From Cladophialophora immunda (lineage: Eukaryota > Ascomycota > Eurotiomycetes > Chaetothyriales > Herpotrichiellaceae), in assembly GCF_000835495.1 (NCBI RefSeq), contig NW_015622550.1, forward strand, positions 4,298-68,297: a stretch of 64,000 nt of DNA. The letters are read 5' to 3'. The notes beneath the pieces are model-generated. The model had not been told where the DNA came from. It saw only the letters and a list, made by a program, of their open reading frames with translations, and did not search any database. Numbering within the stretch: the stretch's first letter is position 1; the number at the start of each line of letters is the position of its first letter. Shown in pieces: positions 37,675-48,633 of the stretch. The position numbers were made by a program, and so were the translations under genes.

Positions 37675-38542
37675 TCAAGTCATGACCAGAACCTCATCAC
37701 AAGGCAGCCTGGATTCTCGAATGTCCTGTGCATTCCGCTCGTCCGTCCTCGTCGCCCTTGACCAAGCTTCCTGTTCATCCGCCACGATCCCACTGGCCAG
37801 GTGACGCGCCGCGAGCCGGGGCTGGGCCACCTCTTTTGGGGTGTCGAGGAACCAGACTTCGGTCATGAGCTTGGCCGCGTGGCTCCAAGGCGGGCGGTCG
37901 AGGGCGCAGTAGTTGCCTTCGACCAGGACGATGTCGACGTCGCGCGGGATCCGAATGGCATCGGGGACAGGGTCCTTGGCCGCGTGGTCGAAGGCCGGGG
38001 CGAGGACGACGTCGCGCCGGGGCGTGGCCGTCAGGGCTTGTATCATGTGCAAGAAGCCCGCGGTGTCGAAGGTGAAGGCCGCGCCACGCCGGTGGATGGC
38101 TTCGACGGGGTCCGGCATGGCGCTGGCCAGGTGAGCCCGAGTGTAGTGGAAGCCGTCCATGGGGACGACTTCGGCGATAATCGCGGTGCTGCCGGTGCTG
38201 GTCATGCTGGTGTCACTCCTTTCGAGCTGCTGTCGATGTCGCCGGTTGATCTCGGCGCACACGAGATTGGCGAATGTGGTTTTGCCCGACCCAGGCACGC
38301 CGGCGATGCCCACAACCACTCTTGCCGCCTCTGACGAGGAGGAGGAGGAGGAGGAGGAGGAGTCGCGGGCAGCTCCAACTTGAGCTTTTCCTGTGTCACG
38401 CAGAACTGGATCAGTATGAGATTCAGCACAAAAACACCACACAATCTTTGAAAAAGGGCGGATCCGTACCGAGCAACTTTTGGGCCAGTCGGGCGATCTC
38501 GACCTGTCCTTGATGTGAGATAGTCGGCGTCCCAAGTGCCAT
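37675..38542 (-). CDS. P-loop sugar/nucleoside kinase (PRK/uridine-kinase family)
   Basis: ATP-dependent kinase-like protein of about 260 residues. Exon 1 starts at 38,542 (MALGTPTISHQGQVEIARLA); the 79-bp intron is 38,391-38,469. A run of ten Ser encoded by a GAG/CTC microsatellite precedes VVVGIAGVPGSGKTTFANLV (Walker A GVPGSGKT). Then EVVPMDGFHYTRAHL, FDHAAKDPVPDAI, DIVLVEGNYCALD (Walker-B-like), RLAARHLASGIV, ARG/lid-like RATRTDERNAQDI, and the end CDEVLVMT. The family includes uridine kinase, phosphoribulokinase and bacterial sugar-kinase-like members, and fungal homologs are mostly uncharacterised. Near a transaldolase and polyol dehydrogenases it is the best candidate for phosphorylating the ketose intermediate. 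Confidence 0.85.
38334..38363. repeat. GAG trinucleotide microsatellite inside the kinase gene
   Basis: About ten GAG units on the plus strand, encoding the poly-Ser run in the N-terminus of the kinase on the minus strand. It is likely length-polymorphic. Confidence 0.9.
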
Positions 38543-38912
38543 GGCTGAGCGTCCTGCGTCCCGCGTTCCGCAATGGGTGAGAACTTGGGGCTAGAGTTTC
38601 GTAGATACTTATAAGGGGATAATGGAGCAGGGAGATCTTTGCGAGTTATGTAGGAGGGAAGAAAAAGAAACTTTATAACTTGGTGTCGGTCAGCGCGTCG
38701 AATGAGTTACTCCTCGGTCTGAGGGCCGGCGGCCTTTCAGATTGGGAAAATTAGTACCTCAGAGCGCCAGTCCCGCTAGCAGAAAAGTAACGACTGTTTC
38801 CAGGTCAGGGGACCCCTATAAGGATACATATGTAGTCATGACTCTTCCGCCATGGCGGAAAACTACTTGAGAGTACTACTGCTTGGTACTAGTAGCCATC
38901 TACATATTACGC
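38543..38912. other. Kinase promoter and dioxygenase 3' flank
   Basis: 370 bp between the kinase start and the dioxygenase stop, both genes on the minus strand. It contains a GATACTTATAAGGGG stretch near 38,604, about 60-75 bp upstream of the kinase ATG. No gene. Confidence 0.4.
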
Positions 38913-39993
38913 TTAGTAGGGTTTAACCCCCGCCAATTTCAACAGCCGGACCGTCATCTCCGCCTTCTCCAGGGGCTCCGAGCGATTGCGCGGGTCCAAG
39001 GAGCCGTCTGGAAGATGGGCGAGCTTGGGCCTCAGCCAGATGTTGTCGTGCGCCCAGTGCGTGGTGGCGCCATACTCGTGGAAGACGCGGACTTTTTCGT
39101 CGAGAGCCTCGCGTGTGGCCAGCCTAGCCGGGGACATAGAGACGTAGATGACGGTGCGGATGACATTGCTTTGGGCCGTGGGCTCTCCGCCCCAGTGCAC
39201 AACGCGGGAGTCCCAGAGGATCAGGTCACCCGGCTCGGCGTGGACCTTGATCGGGGCCAAACCCTGGTCGGCGAACCAGGTCATCTCTTGCTCGCTGAAA
39301 CGCCGCCAGTCGATCGTGGGCCACGACGCCCGGTCGGTCTGGGTGTCGAAGAAGTGGGCGTTGTAGTTGTGCGACCGCGGTAGGAGCATTAGTGAGCCGT
39401 CCTCCTCGCCCGCGTGGCTGAGGTTTAGGATCCCCTGGACGCAGTGCCGCCCTCGTTTGTGCGGCGACTGGTCGACATGCGGCCACGCCGGTCGAGGGGG
39501 CTTGTCCTGACGGCCCGGAAACGTGACGTTGAGTGAGTCAAAGGAGACGAGCAACTCGTCGGTGCCCCAGACTTTGGCAAAGGCGTCGACGACACCCGGC
39601 TCCGTGCGGGCGTCCCACATGAACTTCTCGTGCACGACGCAGTAGTTGTCGAATGTGTTCAGCTTGCTCTGGACGGGCAGGTTTTCGGCCTTCCAGGTCG
39701 ACGGGTCGTCGATGTCGAGCGCCGTGCCGAACGACTTGAGCCAGCTGAAGGCCTTCTGCCGATATTGACGCGCCCGATCTTCGGGGACGGTACCTCGGAC
39801 CACGGCGTAGCCGTCTCGCTCAAGGCTCTCTAGTAAGTCGCAGTCGTCGCCTGCTGCATTGATCCTGTGCCGGGTCTTGTTAGGCTTTCTCCAACATAGC
39901 TGGTTGTACCTCCCGTAGCTGAGGCCGGATCGACCCTGTAACGCACCTTAGTCTGTTCGACTCCGAGGTCTGAGTGTCGATGATCGATGCCAT
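38913..39993 (-). CDS. Phytanoyl-CoA dioxygenase-type Fe(II)/2-oxoglutarate oxygenase
   Basis: PhyH-superfamily oxygenase of about 330 residues that hydroxylates a small molecule using 2-oxoglutarate and O2. Exon 1 starts at 39,993 (MASIIDTQTSESNRLR); an 82-bp intron (39,865-39,946) leads to INAAGDDCDLLESLERDGYA and VVRGTVPEDRAR. Metal ligands are visible: WPHVDQSP (HxD) and DSRVVHWGGEP (distal His), followed by IRTVIYVSMSP, whose Arg would bind 2-oxoglutarate. A loop HCVQGILNLSHAGEEDGSLM precedes the second half. Complete, no lesion. Its role in a sugar pathway is unclear: it could modify the substrate at a deoxy or methyl position, or serve another function. An A18 tract ends seven bases before the ATG on the coding strand. 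Confidence 0.88.
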
Positions 39994-40685
39994 TGCCGGT
40001 TTTTTTTTTTTTTTTTTCGTGCTCCTTTTGAGGTTGTTGAGGTGAGCAACTAACGATTTCTAGTAGTCCAAATACGTTTCTTTCCAAAGGGTCAAATCAA
40101 TGCGGCACTATATATTTATACCGTTGGCGTCGCCATGACCACTCCTGAATGAGGCGGCAAAACGAATGCACGGCCACCATTCTACACGAGTAGTTCGAAC
40201 TGCATCCTAGGCACCTTGGCTAAGATGATCCTCCTCGTTCCGCAATCGGTCGTCACCTGATGATCGGGGCAATGCCAGCTCCAGATCTCCTGGACTTCCA
40301 TTGTAAAGGGTGCTGGACTGTTCGCTTTCAAGCGGGTGAAGTCACTTCTGTTACGGCGGCCTGCAACGTTCTCATTGGGTGGCGGTCTTCCACCCCTGTT
40401 CCGCGGTAGAACTTCGCGACTCTTTGATGGGACAAGCTCCGACGAAGGTTTCCCGTCTGATGGAGACCTAGCACCGACATGTCGGGCGGGTTGGAGGATT
40501 GCCCCCCAGAAGCCGGTGCATTCGGAGCCTCGAGCCAGGACCCAGAGCTAGGAGGAGTGCGGGCTGGTGCCTCAGTGACGGACGCCTCTCACATCGACAC
40601 ACCAGTAATGCTCTGATAATTGATTGTGTTTCCATTTCAAGTAGATCGATATAGAGCCTACATTGCATTACTCAACCCTTCCAAA
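39994..40685. promoter_or_regulatory. Bidirectional promoter, dioxygenase / zinc dehydrogenase, with T18 tract
   Basis: 692 bp between divergent genes. T18 at 40,000-40,017 becomes A18 directly upstream of the dioxygenase ATG. Poly(dA:dT) tracts exclude nucleosomes, and an A-rich leader can affect translation. No open frame with a domain. Confidence 0.55.
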
Positions 40686-42590
40686 ATGATCGCAAAGCAC
40701 GAAGACATCGCTGTACCGGAGAAGAATACAGCATGTGTGATGACGGGAATCGGCAAGCTCGCCATAGAGGATAGGCCATTGCCAGGTGAACCAGGTGACC
40801 ATGAGTAAGTCAGATAAACGACTGCCTCTGGACATCTGAGGTCGGAACGCAAATAGCTAACAGCAACCAGCGTCATTGTAGCACCCAAACAGACGGGCTT
40901 ATGGTGAAGGCTTTCATGTTCTTTCTTTCGGGAATCCGCTGACTCTCTCGAGCGGCTCGGATATGCATGTCTTTTTGGAGGGACGGGTACAGTTGCCAGT
41001 CGCCTTTAGCATTGAAGGGAGTTTTGCTGACACTAGGACTCGAGGCAGGAGAATCGGTATTCGATAGCCCTTTGATCTTGGGACATGAAGCTGCAGGCGT
41101 CGTCGTTAAAAGTGTGTCAGACTCTCTCTCTCAACCCACCCCAGACTCGGCGACATGAAAGCTCACTTCCAGGCAGTTGGGAAAAAGGTGACGGCTCTTC
41201 AACCAGGGGAACGTGTTGCCCTTGAGGTACATCACCGCCTGTGTGGCCCCTGTCCACGTTTTGAATCTGATTTTTCCGATGCTATAGCCTGGTATTTGTT
41301 GTCGACACTGTGATTTCTGCAAAGCGGGTGAATGTCAGTATTAATCTCTTGCTTGTTTGAACTTCATCCCAAGTGCTGAACGGATATATAGATGGGCAGT
41401 GTGGAACGCTCAAGTTTGCTGCCGCCGATGGTTTCGACGGCACTCTTCAAGGATTCTGGACAATCCCTGCTGATTTGTGCGTTTCCTCAACACCTTGGCC
41501 ATGAACAAGTCAAATGTTAACAAACGGCTTAGTGCATATAAACTGCCAACTGTAATTTCCAACCCTCTCGAGCCTTCTGGTGGCTATTGGCTGACTCCAT
41601 TAACCTTTAGTCCGTGTCTCTGGAAGAAGGTGCTTTGGTGAGCAGGATCGCTCTCTCAACTAACACGTGCTTGCTAAAGCGCTCAATTTTAGATTGAACC
41701 ACTTGCGGTCGCTGTGATGGCTGTGGCTTCGGTTGCAAAAATGAAGCACAATTCCAATGTCGCTGTGTTTGGGGCAGGGCCTGTTGGGCTCCTGTTCGTC
41801 TTTTCCGCCCTCCACAGAGCCAAGTACCTCTAAATTAACATGCATGCATCAGGACCATGGCCGTGGCCAAAGCTCTGGGAGCCCGACGAATCCTCGCAGT
41901 GGACATTAACGAAAGCAGACTGGCCTTCGCAAAGAGCTACGTAGCAACTGACGTCCATCGGTTCGAACCAAAGGCAGGAGGGGAGGACAACATGACTTAT
42001 TCAAAGCGCTGTGTAGATCCATCCCAGTCCCGCGCAGTCCCCTAACTTAGTAATTGCAACTAACCCACCCGGGGCAGGCTCAAGATCTAAGGGATAAGTT
42101 TGGGTTTGCTGAGCGAGGAGAAGAAGGCATTGATCTGGTGGTTGAATGCTCCGGGGCAGAAACTTGCGTTCAAGCTGGTATCTGGTTGGTGAAACGGCGG
42201 GGAATTTGCGTCCAAGTCGGAGCCGGACCTGCGAACAATCTGATCCCAATGTCCATCCTCGTCAACAAGGAGGTCACCTTGAAAGGCAGTCTTAGGGTGA
42301 GGTCCCGTGTTGAATGTCTGAATCTTCCGATCCCGAGGCTGACCCTCCTTTTTTGGACGATAGTACGGCCCTGGGTGCTATGCCCTTGCAATCGACCTGG
42401 TTCGACAAGGTCGTGTCAAACTGGCGCCCCTGATAACCCATCGGTACGTGTGCCTGCGACAACCTGTGAACGCGATCTCATCCACTTTCGTCCCAGATTC
42501 CCATTCAAGGACGCCCCGCTGGCTTTCGAAAGTGTTCGGAAAGGAAAAGGTGAAGATGGCAAAATGACCATCAAAGTACTCAGTCAGTGA
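40686..42590 (+). CDS. Zinc-dependent polyol/alcohol dehydrogenase (MDR 1)
   Basis: Medium-chain dehydrogenase of about 350 residues, sorbitol/xylitol/arabinitol-dehydrogenase-like, oxidising a polyol to a ketose with NAD(P). It starts MIAKHEDIAVPEKNTACVMT at 40,686. About 13 short introns are required, each with GT..AG borders, giving in order GLCGSDMHVFLEGR (catalytic Cys), PLILGHEAAGVVVKS (His-Glu), LQPGERVALE, PGICCRHCDFCKAGEYGQCG (four structural-zinc Cys), DGTLQGFW, EEGALIEPLAVA (catalytic-site Glu), VAVFGAGPVGLL (Rossmann), RRILAVDINESRLAFA (Asp suggests NAD), VECSGAE, and the end DGKMTIKVLSQ. No lesion found, although the borders near 42,011-42,090 are uncertain. It is the most intron-dense gene of the window. 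Confidence 0.85.
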
Positions 42591-43304
42591 AGCGATTTCG
42601 TTGTTGATCTCGAATGGCTAACATATCCCGACAGTCAATGGGCCAGCATCATAGATGTGGCAGGGGCCAGTGAGGCTGAAAGAAGAGTGCTTTATGAGCA
42701 GTCGACAAACGGATATCATCTGACTTGGCCCGTTGTATCAAGTAGGACAGAAGGGCATCACTCACTCTGCGTTCCGGTGCACTGATTGCCTCTCACGAGG
42801 AGCCTCTAGGCGTGGCTCCTAGTACAGGATCGACAGAATAGTATATAGACCCAATGCATTCTGATAGAGTCTTATTTCCCTGGAGACAAGAGTACGTCCT
42901 TTTCTCCTTTCTCACCAACCAACCCCAATTCGTGTGACATCAGGCCATAGTAGAAAGCGTCCCTTCGCTCACGTTGTGTATGATTGCAGTGCATATGTTT
43001 TGGCCCGGCTGTTGGCGTTGAGTGCGAAGAAGTTACCATATACTAATTAGTATCATATGCGGCTTGGTGACCCTGACTTGGGTTAGTGACGTTGGAGATG
43101 GACGGTTGAGCTATTGGATGAACTAAGCTACAGTAGCTTTTCTCATATAAAAGGGGCTGCTTGCCAACCATTGAATCTTCTGTTCAGACAGGGCCGGCAG
43201 CTGATATTTTCCCACCACCACCACCATCATCTCTACCACGCCGTTGATCCTGACTCAATTGGCGGTGCATCCCTAAGACACACCCATCCCATACTAGCAG
43301 CAAC
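42591..43304. promoter_or_regulatory. Intergenic region upstream of the SDR pseudogene, with TATA box
   Basis: 714 bp. TATAAAAG at 43,146-43,153 lies about 150 bp before the next ATG and is probably its TATA box. The rest shows no gene. Confidence 0.5.
43146..43153 (+). promoter_or_regulatory. TATA box before SDR 3 pseudogene
   Basis: TATAAAAG, 152 bp before the predicted ATG of the SDR pseudogene; a preserved promoter fits recent gene loss. Confidence 0.5.
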
Positions 43305-44467
43305 ATGGACTCTCCTCAAGAAACAGTCCAGCTGGACAACTTCCACACGATCTTCGGTTTGGCGGGCAAAGTGGCCGTCGTCACTGGTGGTTCACGGGGA
43401 CTAGGTCTTCAAACAGCAAGTGGGTGAGTCCGTTGATGGTCACGCGTTGCCACCACCTATATCTTGCCTACCCATGTGCCCTAGCAGATGGATTTGTTTT
43501 TCCTTCTCAACAGGTTCTTGCAAAGTGGATGTTCCAAGGTGTACCTTGTCGCGCGCGGTGCGGCGGACCTTGACGCAGCAGCCGAAGCCCTGAACTCGCT
43601 CTCGACGCCGCTCAAACATGGCGATGCAAAGGCGATTCCGATTGTGGCTGACATTTCCACGTACGAGGGTTGTGTGCAGATGGCGTGACAAATCATCAGC
43701 TCCACTGACCACGTCGACGTCCTGGTCGCCAACGCCGGGGCCACTTTCATCGGCAGGTTTGACGACTACAAAGAGCAAGACTTTGCCAACGTCATGAACG
43801 TCAACGTCAACAGTGTGTTTTTCTCCACGCAGCAGTACGTGTGTTGTGCCCTCTGGAGATCGAATCCCCGCGCAATGCGCATTACCCCCCTATACCTAAG
43901 CCAGTTTGTTAGCATTCTTCTGACACTCTCCCTGTTACTCGATTCAGATTGACTTCTCTACTCGAGGCCGCAGGCACCGTGCAGGATCCTTCTCGTGTCA
44001 TCATGGTCTCCTCCGTTGCCGGTGTCGTCATTGGAGACGTTGGCGAGCATGGCAGTAAGTTAGATTTCCCATGCCCATGCCCATCCCATCCACAGATTTC
44101 CCAGGTCCGTCTTTGGCCCGGCTTGCTACTAGTAACTAACGCGAGTCGGGCCCAAGCGTACGCTTACGCCGCTTCCAATGCTGCGGTGGTCCATTTGATG
44201 CACAATCTGGCCGTGGAGCTCGGCCCGAGACACATCACAGTCAACGTCGTGGCTCCAGGGATCATTCCCACCAAGATGAGCGGCGCTCTGATGGCTCGAC
44301 ATGGAGGACTGGAGGCGGTGGCCAAGCAGGTTCCCGATCAGCAGTTGGGCGCCAAAGAAGACGTCGCGGGAACCATGGTCTTTCTGACAAGTCGGGCCAG
44401 TAGACACATCAACGGCTGCACCGTCGTATTGGATGGTGGAAGCTTCCTGGTTCGAGGATGTGCGTGA
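43305..44467 (+). pseudogene. SDR 3, inactivated (in-frame stop, catalytic Lys lost)
   Basis: An SDR gene by layout: start MDSPQETVQLDNFHTIFGLA, cofactor loop VTGGSRGLGLQ, introns after 43,421, near 43,836-43,947 and about 44,053-44,154, then VLVANAGATFIGRF, VIMVSSVAG, and a C-terminus ending GGSFLVRGCA. Two lesions affect the product. An in-frame TGA at 43,686-43,688 interrupts CVQMA/QIISSTDH, with no plausible intron to remove it. The active-site motif reads YAYAASNAAV, so the YxxxK lysine is Asn. The other regions are well preserved, so inactivation is recent. Family resemblance is to fungal SDRs annotated as rhamnolipid/3-oxoacyl reductase-like. Sequencing error could explain one lesion but hardly both. 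Confidence 0.8.
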
Positions 44468-44680
44468 TTCGGCACGTTGCAGCACTGGGGCAAAAAGGAG
44501 ACATAGTAGACCTTTGACATTTCATGCTGGTTAAATCATCTCAGAGCTGGAGCTGATCATACTACGCTTGCACTATGTAAGAAACTCTCCGGTCAAGATT
44601 CCTGGCCTCAGGCAAGCAATAAATCTGCACCAGTTTCATCGGTATGCACATCTACACATAAGCCTCTTGCCCTCCTACTT
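44468..44680. other. Convergent 3' region
   Basis: 213 bp between the stop codons of the SDR and transporter pseudogenes; nothing recognised. Confidence 0.4.
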
Positions 44681-46625
44681 TCACACAACCTCCTGTGCTA
44701 GCTTGGGGACTGCTTCGATGTGGGACGTGGACACTGAAGGGTCAAGTGTCGAGTCATGAGCTTCGTTGGCGACTCGCCTGACCCTGTCAGCCCTTTCACC
44801 ATCGAAGATGACGCTGATCTCTTCGATCGTCAAGTTCTTCGTCTCCGGGAAGCCAAAGTAGATTATGGCCACATACACGGCCAGGATTCAGATGAAGACC
44901 CCGTAGTACTTCCACGCAATGGCGTTGAGAATGATAGGGTTCACCCACTGATTGACGGCGTTGGCCGAGCCCTGAAAAATGTCGTAGATGGCCTGCCCTT
45001 TTTGCGCGTAGACTGTAAGGCAGGATCTCGACAGAGTACATGTCTGACAGCGGAGTTCAGGCAATGGTATAGAAGCCGAAGAAGATGAACAAGAACGGGA
45101 TGACGGCAATGCCCAGGCTCTTCGTGCCTTCGTGGGCATATGCTCCCGACAAGCCCATCATGATGGTGAAGGCGACCAGCATCCCGATAGTGGAAGCCAG
45201 CCACAGAAGCCGTCGCCCAACTCTGTCCACAGACAGTGCGGCCATGGTGGACAGAATCACTGATTTTCAAACGTCAGCTCGTATACTTATCCGTGTTCGA
45301 CGTTGGGATGGACGAGGACAGAAAACTCACGGTTCCAAATCTGCAGACCAAGATTCAGCTCGGCCTGTTCCTTGATAGACTTGATTCCAATGTTTGCCAG
45401 AATCGGTGACAGTTAGTACGACACAATGCTGTTGCCCACCCAATTGGTGCCGATGGCGATCGAGATGAGGATGAACAGCCGATGTCTGTTGATCGGCCTC
45501 AAGTAATCGACATATCGTGTTTGCGAGTTCTTCTCCTCCGCTCGCAAACTTTCAGGGATTTCCTTGTATTCAAGGCGAACTAGCTCATCCGGCTCTCCGC
45601 CGTTCGTGTGGTACTCAGTCAAGACTTGTAGTGCTTCGTCGGATTTCCCTTGCTTCGCAAGCCACTAAGAGACCGTTTAGCTTTTGATCAAACAGATGGC
45701 AGGGTAATGCAGGAAGTTACTTACTCTGGGCGGCGACTCCGGCATGGTCATGGTCATGAGAAAGGTCACTGTCGGACCTACGAGCTGCAGGTAGCACGGG
45801 ATGCGCCAGGCCTTGGTACCGCTAAGATGTCGTATGCCGAGGCAGATACTCGCAGAGATAACAGCCGCAATATAGTAAATGGTTGTGTCTATGATCTAGG
45901 TTAGAACAACAACCCGGATAATGATGGTTCTGCGGAAAACTTACACATGCTGCCAATCTGGGCTCGGAAACGGGGATGGGCAAACTCTTGAAGCAGAGTC
46001 GAAGCAATAGTGAGGCCCATAGAGATACCAATACCCATGAAGACTCGGCCGGCAATGTACATGCCCAAGTTGATCGCAGCCGAGTTTACAACTGCTCCGA
46101 CAACCTAATGTCCACATCAGTCGTTTCAACCCTGCTCCAAGTCCTTCGTTACATGTCGCAACTTACATTGATAAAAATGCCCACCCATACAGCATATCGT
46201 CGCCCCCATCGGCTGGCAATGACTTCTGCGAAATAGGGCGACACCAAGCCAGGGAATAATGCAGCGGAGTTCATCAGGTCCAGAGTGTTGCCTTTGGGGT
46301 GGCTGAAGAAGGTCTGCCACGAGTTGATGGTTTGAAGTCCGTTGAAAAGACTTCCGTCATCTGCGTCTGCTTAGCCTGGATGGAGAGAAAAGCAGCGCAA
46401 GGACATGACGAACATCCATTGAAGAAGAGCGTGCCACATAGACCGATGCAATGGAATACATTGCGACGCAGGGCTAGCCAACACCTGTCAGTACGCGAGG
46501 GAGGCTTCTCATGGGGAATTGACAACATAATAGGATCTGCCCACCAGTTCGAATTTGTATTGTTGGCACACTGCTTGTAATTGATGCGCGGCACTGGAGC
46601 TGTGTTGGCTGTAATGCCTCCCATA
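44681..46625 (-). pseudogene. MFS sugar transporter 1 (lactose-permease-like), inactivated
   Basis: Fungal sugar-porter MFS gene with introns. It starts MGGITANTAPVPRINYKQCA (46,625), then NVFHCIGLCGTLFFNG, SLFNGLQTINSWQTFFSHP, NLGMYIAGRVFMGIGISMGL, MTMPESPPRV, RLFILISIAIGTNWVGNSIV, VDRVGRRLLWLASTIGML, ILPYSLRAK, NQWVNPIILNAIAWKYYGVF and YFGFPETKNLTIEEISVIFD. Three lesions: TAA at 45,413-45,415 after NSIVSY where a second Tyr is expected; TGA at 45,057-45,059 after FFGFYTIA where Trp is expected; and one extra base in the T5 run at 44,999-45,003, which shifts frame between SLRAK and GQAIYD. The product cannot be full length. Divergent from the AKR pseudogene and paralogous to the transporter at 50,660-53,068. 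Confidence 0.85.
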
Positions 46626-47343
46626 CCGTAGATCGAGTGTTCAGAGGAAGTTGCGGTGGGCGAATAATGCATCGCACTTCATGCAATACAATACTGGTAT
46701 TAGGCTGCCTCTACATTCGGCTTGATAACGCATTCTATCAGCCAAGATATAAGTGTGGCCAGTGGGAGTTTCCGAACTAGTCAAGCTTTTCAAGATGAGG
46801 CATCCCAACTTCGCCACGTCCACTAAAAGAAACCCCGGAGGCGGGGGAATTGGCGATGTACTGGGTGGGGAAACTGACCAGTAAGATCAGGAGGGTGGAC
46901 GAGAATCGATTGTCGCTCTTGGTTGACTCCTACGGAGAGTATTTTGCTAAACATGAAGACCGATTCGTGTTGATCAGGTTTGCAGCTGGTGGCAGCTTCC
47001 GCCGCCGCCGGAGCTCCGAAGAGCGGCAAAGTCCCAGGCGGCTTTTCTGCCGCCTGCCGCCTTGTATGGATCAGGATTCGTGGGGAAGTTCTCAGACAGT
47101 TTCTCATCGGAGCATTGCAGATCAAAACTGTGGAGCCTCACGTACAATTCTACTGGTTCTTTCCATGGTCCACCAAAAGCGAGAGCAAATTCGCTTGGAC
47201 GACAGTCACAGTACGCCGCTACAGATAACTAATACTAGGAATGACCATCAATACTCGAGTATACTGATACATTGCAATTCTCCTTGTAGCGGGACTTGGA
47301 TAGACCTTCTTTCTCATGCTTGTCGCTCCAAATAGCTTACATC
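46626..47343. promoter_or_regulatory. Bidirectional intergenic region, transporter 1 / AKR 2
   Basis: 718 bp between divergent pseudogenes. Near 46,684-46,706 there is a short palindromic AATACTGGTATT stretch like the AATACTAGTATT core in the MITE at 52,383-52,714. No gene seen. Confidence 0.4.
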
Positions 47344-48539
47344 ATGGCAGCGCAAACAGCAGACACCCTTCCCAAGATGCCATATGTGCGTCTCGGGAAC
47401 AGTGGCTTAAAGGTGAGCCCGGCCACGGGCGCATGGTCAGTAATGGTGTTAACGCTACTAGGTATCGCGCTTGATCTTGGGGTGTGCTTCGTACGGGACC
47501 AAAAGCGATGTCGCATGGAGAATTGAGGAAGCAGAAGCCCTTACACATTTGAAGGAAAGCATCACAAATCTCTATCCGTGGTAAGTTGAGATGGGCCAAT
47601 TTTGAGCCGAACAGCGTGCTTGGGAACTTGGATTCAATACCTTTGATACCTCAAACTTCTATTGCAATGGAGCCAGCGAGGAAATTCTCGGGAAGTTCGT
47701 TCAGACTGTTCCTCGCGAGTCCGTCGTGATCATGACCAAGGTACGATGTCCGCACGAGACTCTTAAGTGAAAAGCTTCCTCATCTTGAAAACCAGTCGTG
47801 CAATCCAGTCGGTGACCCTGAGAAGTAAGGGCCGGCGGGCTACACATTGACACAGGGGAACAATCGCAAGCACATCTTCGACAACGTCAAGGCAGCATTG
47901 AAGAGACTACAAACAGACTACATTGACGTCCTACAACTCCATCGCTTCGATTACGAAACTCCCATCGAGGAGACCATGAGAGCCCTGCACGACGTGGTTC
48001 AAGCAGGCTACGTTCGCTACATTGGCATGAGCAGCTGTTGGGCATGGCAGTTCCATGCAATGCAAATCTATGCTCTCAACAATGGCCTCACCCCTTTTGT
48101 CAACTGCCAAAATTTCTACAACTTGCTGTATCGAGAAGAAGAGCGCGAGATGATGCCCTTGCTCAAGTATCTAGGAGCTGGCTCCACTCCATGGAGCCCC
48201 ATGGCAAAGGGCCACCTGACTCGTCCACTTTCCAGGACATACGAAACCGTGCGGTCGACATCCGATCTGTATCACGATGAAGCGATAACAAACGAAGAGT
48301 GGGAGAAAGAGATCAACCGGCGAGTGGAAAAGCTATCCATTCGACGTGGACTTTCCATGGCGCAGGTCGCTTTGGCGTGGGTGCTGCACAAAGACTGCGT
48401 GTGTGCACCGATAGTGGGAATAACCAAGCTCGAACGGTTCGACGAGATCGTGAAAACACTGGAGGTCAAGCTAGATGACGACGAGATCAAATTCCTGGAA
48501 GAGCCATATCACGCTCGACATTCTGTCGGCTTCATTTGA
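47344..48539 (+). pseudogene. Aldo-keto reductase 2, probably inactivated
   Basis: AKR of the yeast YPL088W/versiconal-reductase-like type. Start MAAQTADTLPKMPYVRLGNS, then after intron 1 VSRLILGCASYGTKS, AWELGFNTFDTSNFYCNG (Asp, Tyr), ESVVIMTK (Lys), TDYIDVLQLHRFDYETPIEE (His), YIGMSSCWAWQFH, NLLYREEEREMMPL, PWSPMAKGHLTRP, and the end EEPYHARHSVGFI. Lesions: the donor expected after THLK (47,555) reads GAAAGC instead of GTAAGC, and no other donor keeps frame. A TAA at 47,826-47,828 follows NPVGDPEK inside a normally exonic segment. A distal acceptor before GNNRKHIFDN would skip the stop in frame but delete about 20 residues. The catalytic tetrad is intact. Probably a young pseudogene. Confidence 0.75.
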
Positions 48540-48633
48540 TAGAATGATAATGGAAAGCTTTAAGCGCCTCGATTCTCAACCACCCATAAGATCGCGCTCC
48601 CGAGGGCGTGAACTATGCTTTCCAAATTTCCGC

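Noticed and set aside
37801..38334. 177-codon plus-strand frame
   Set aside because: Antisense shadow of the P-loop kinase, whose minus-strand frame has Walker A and an exact intron.
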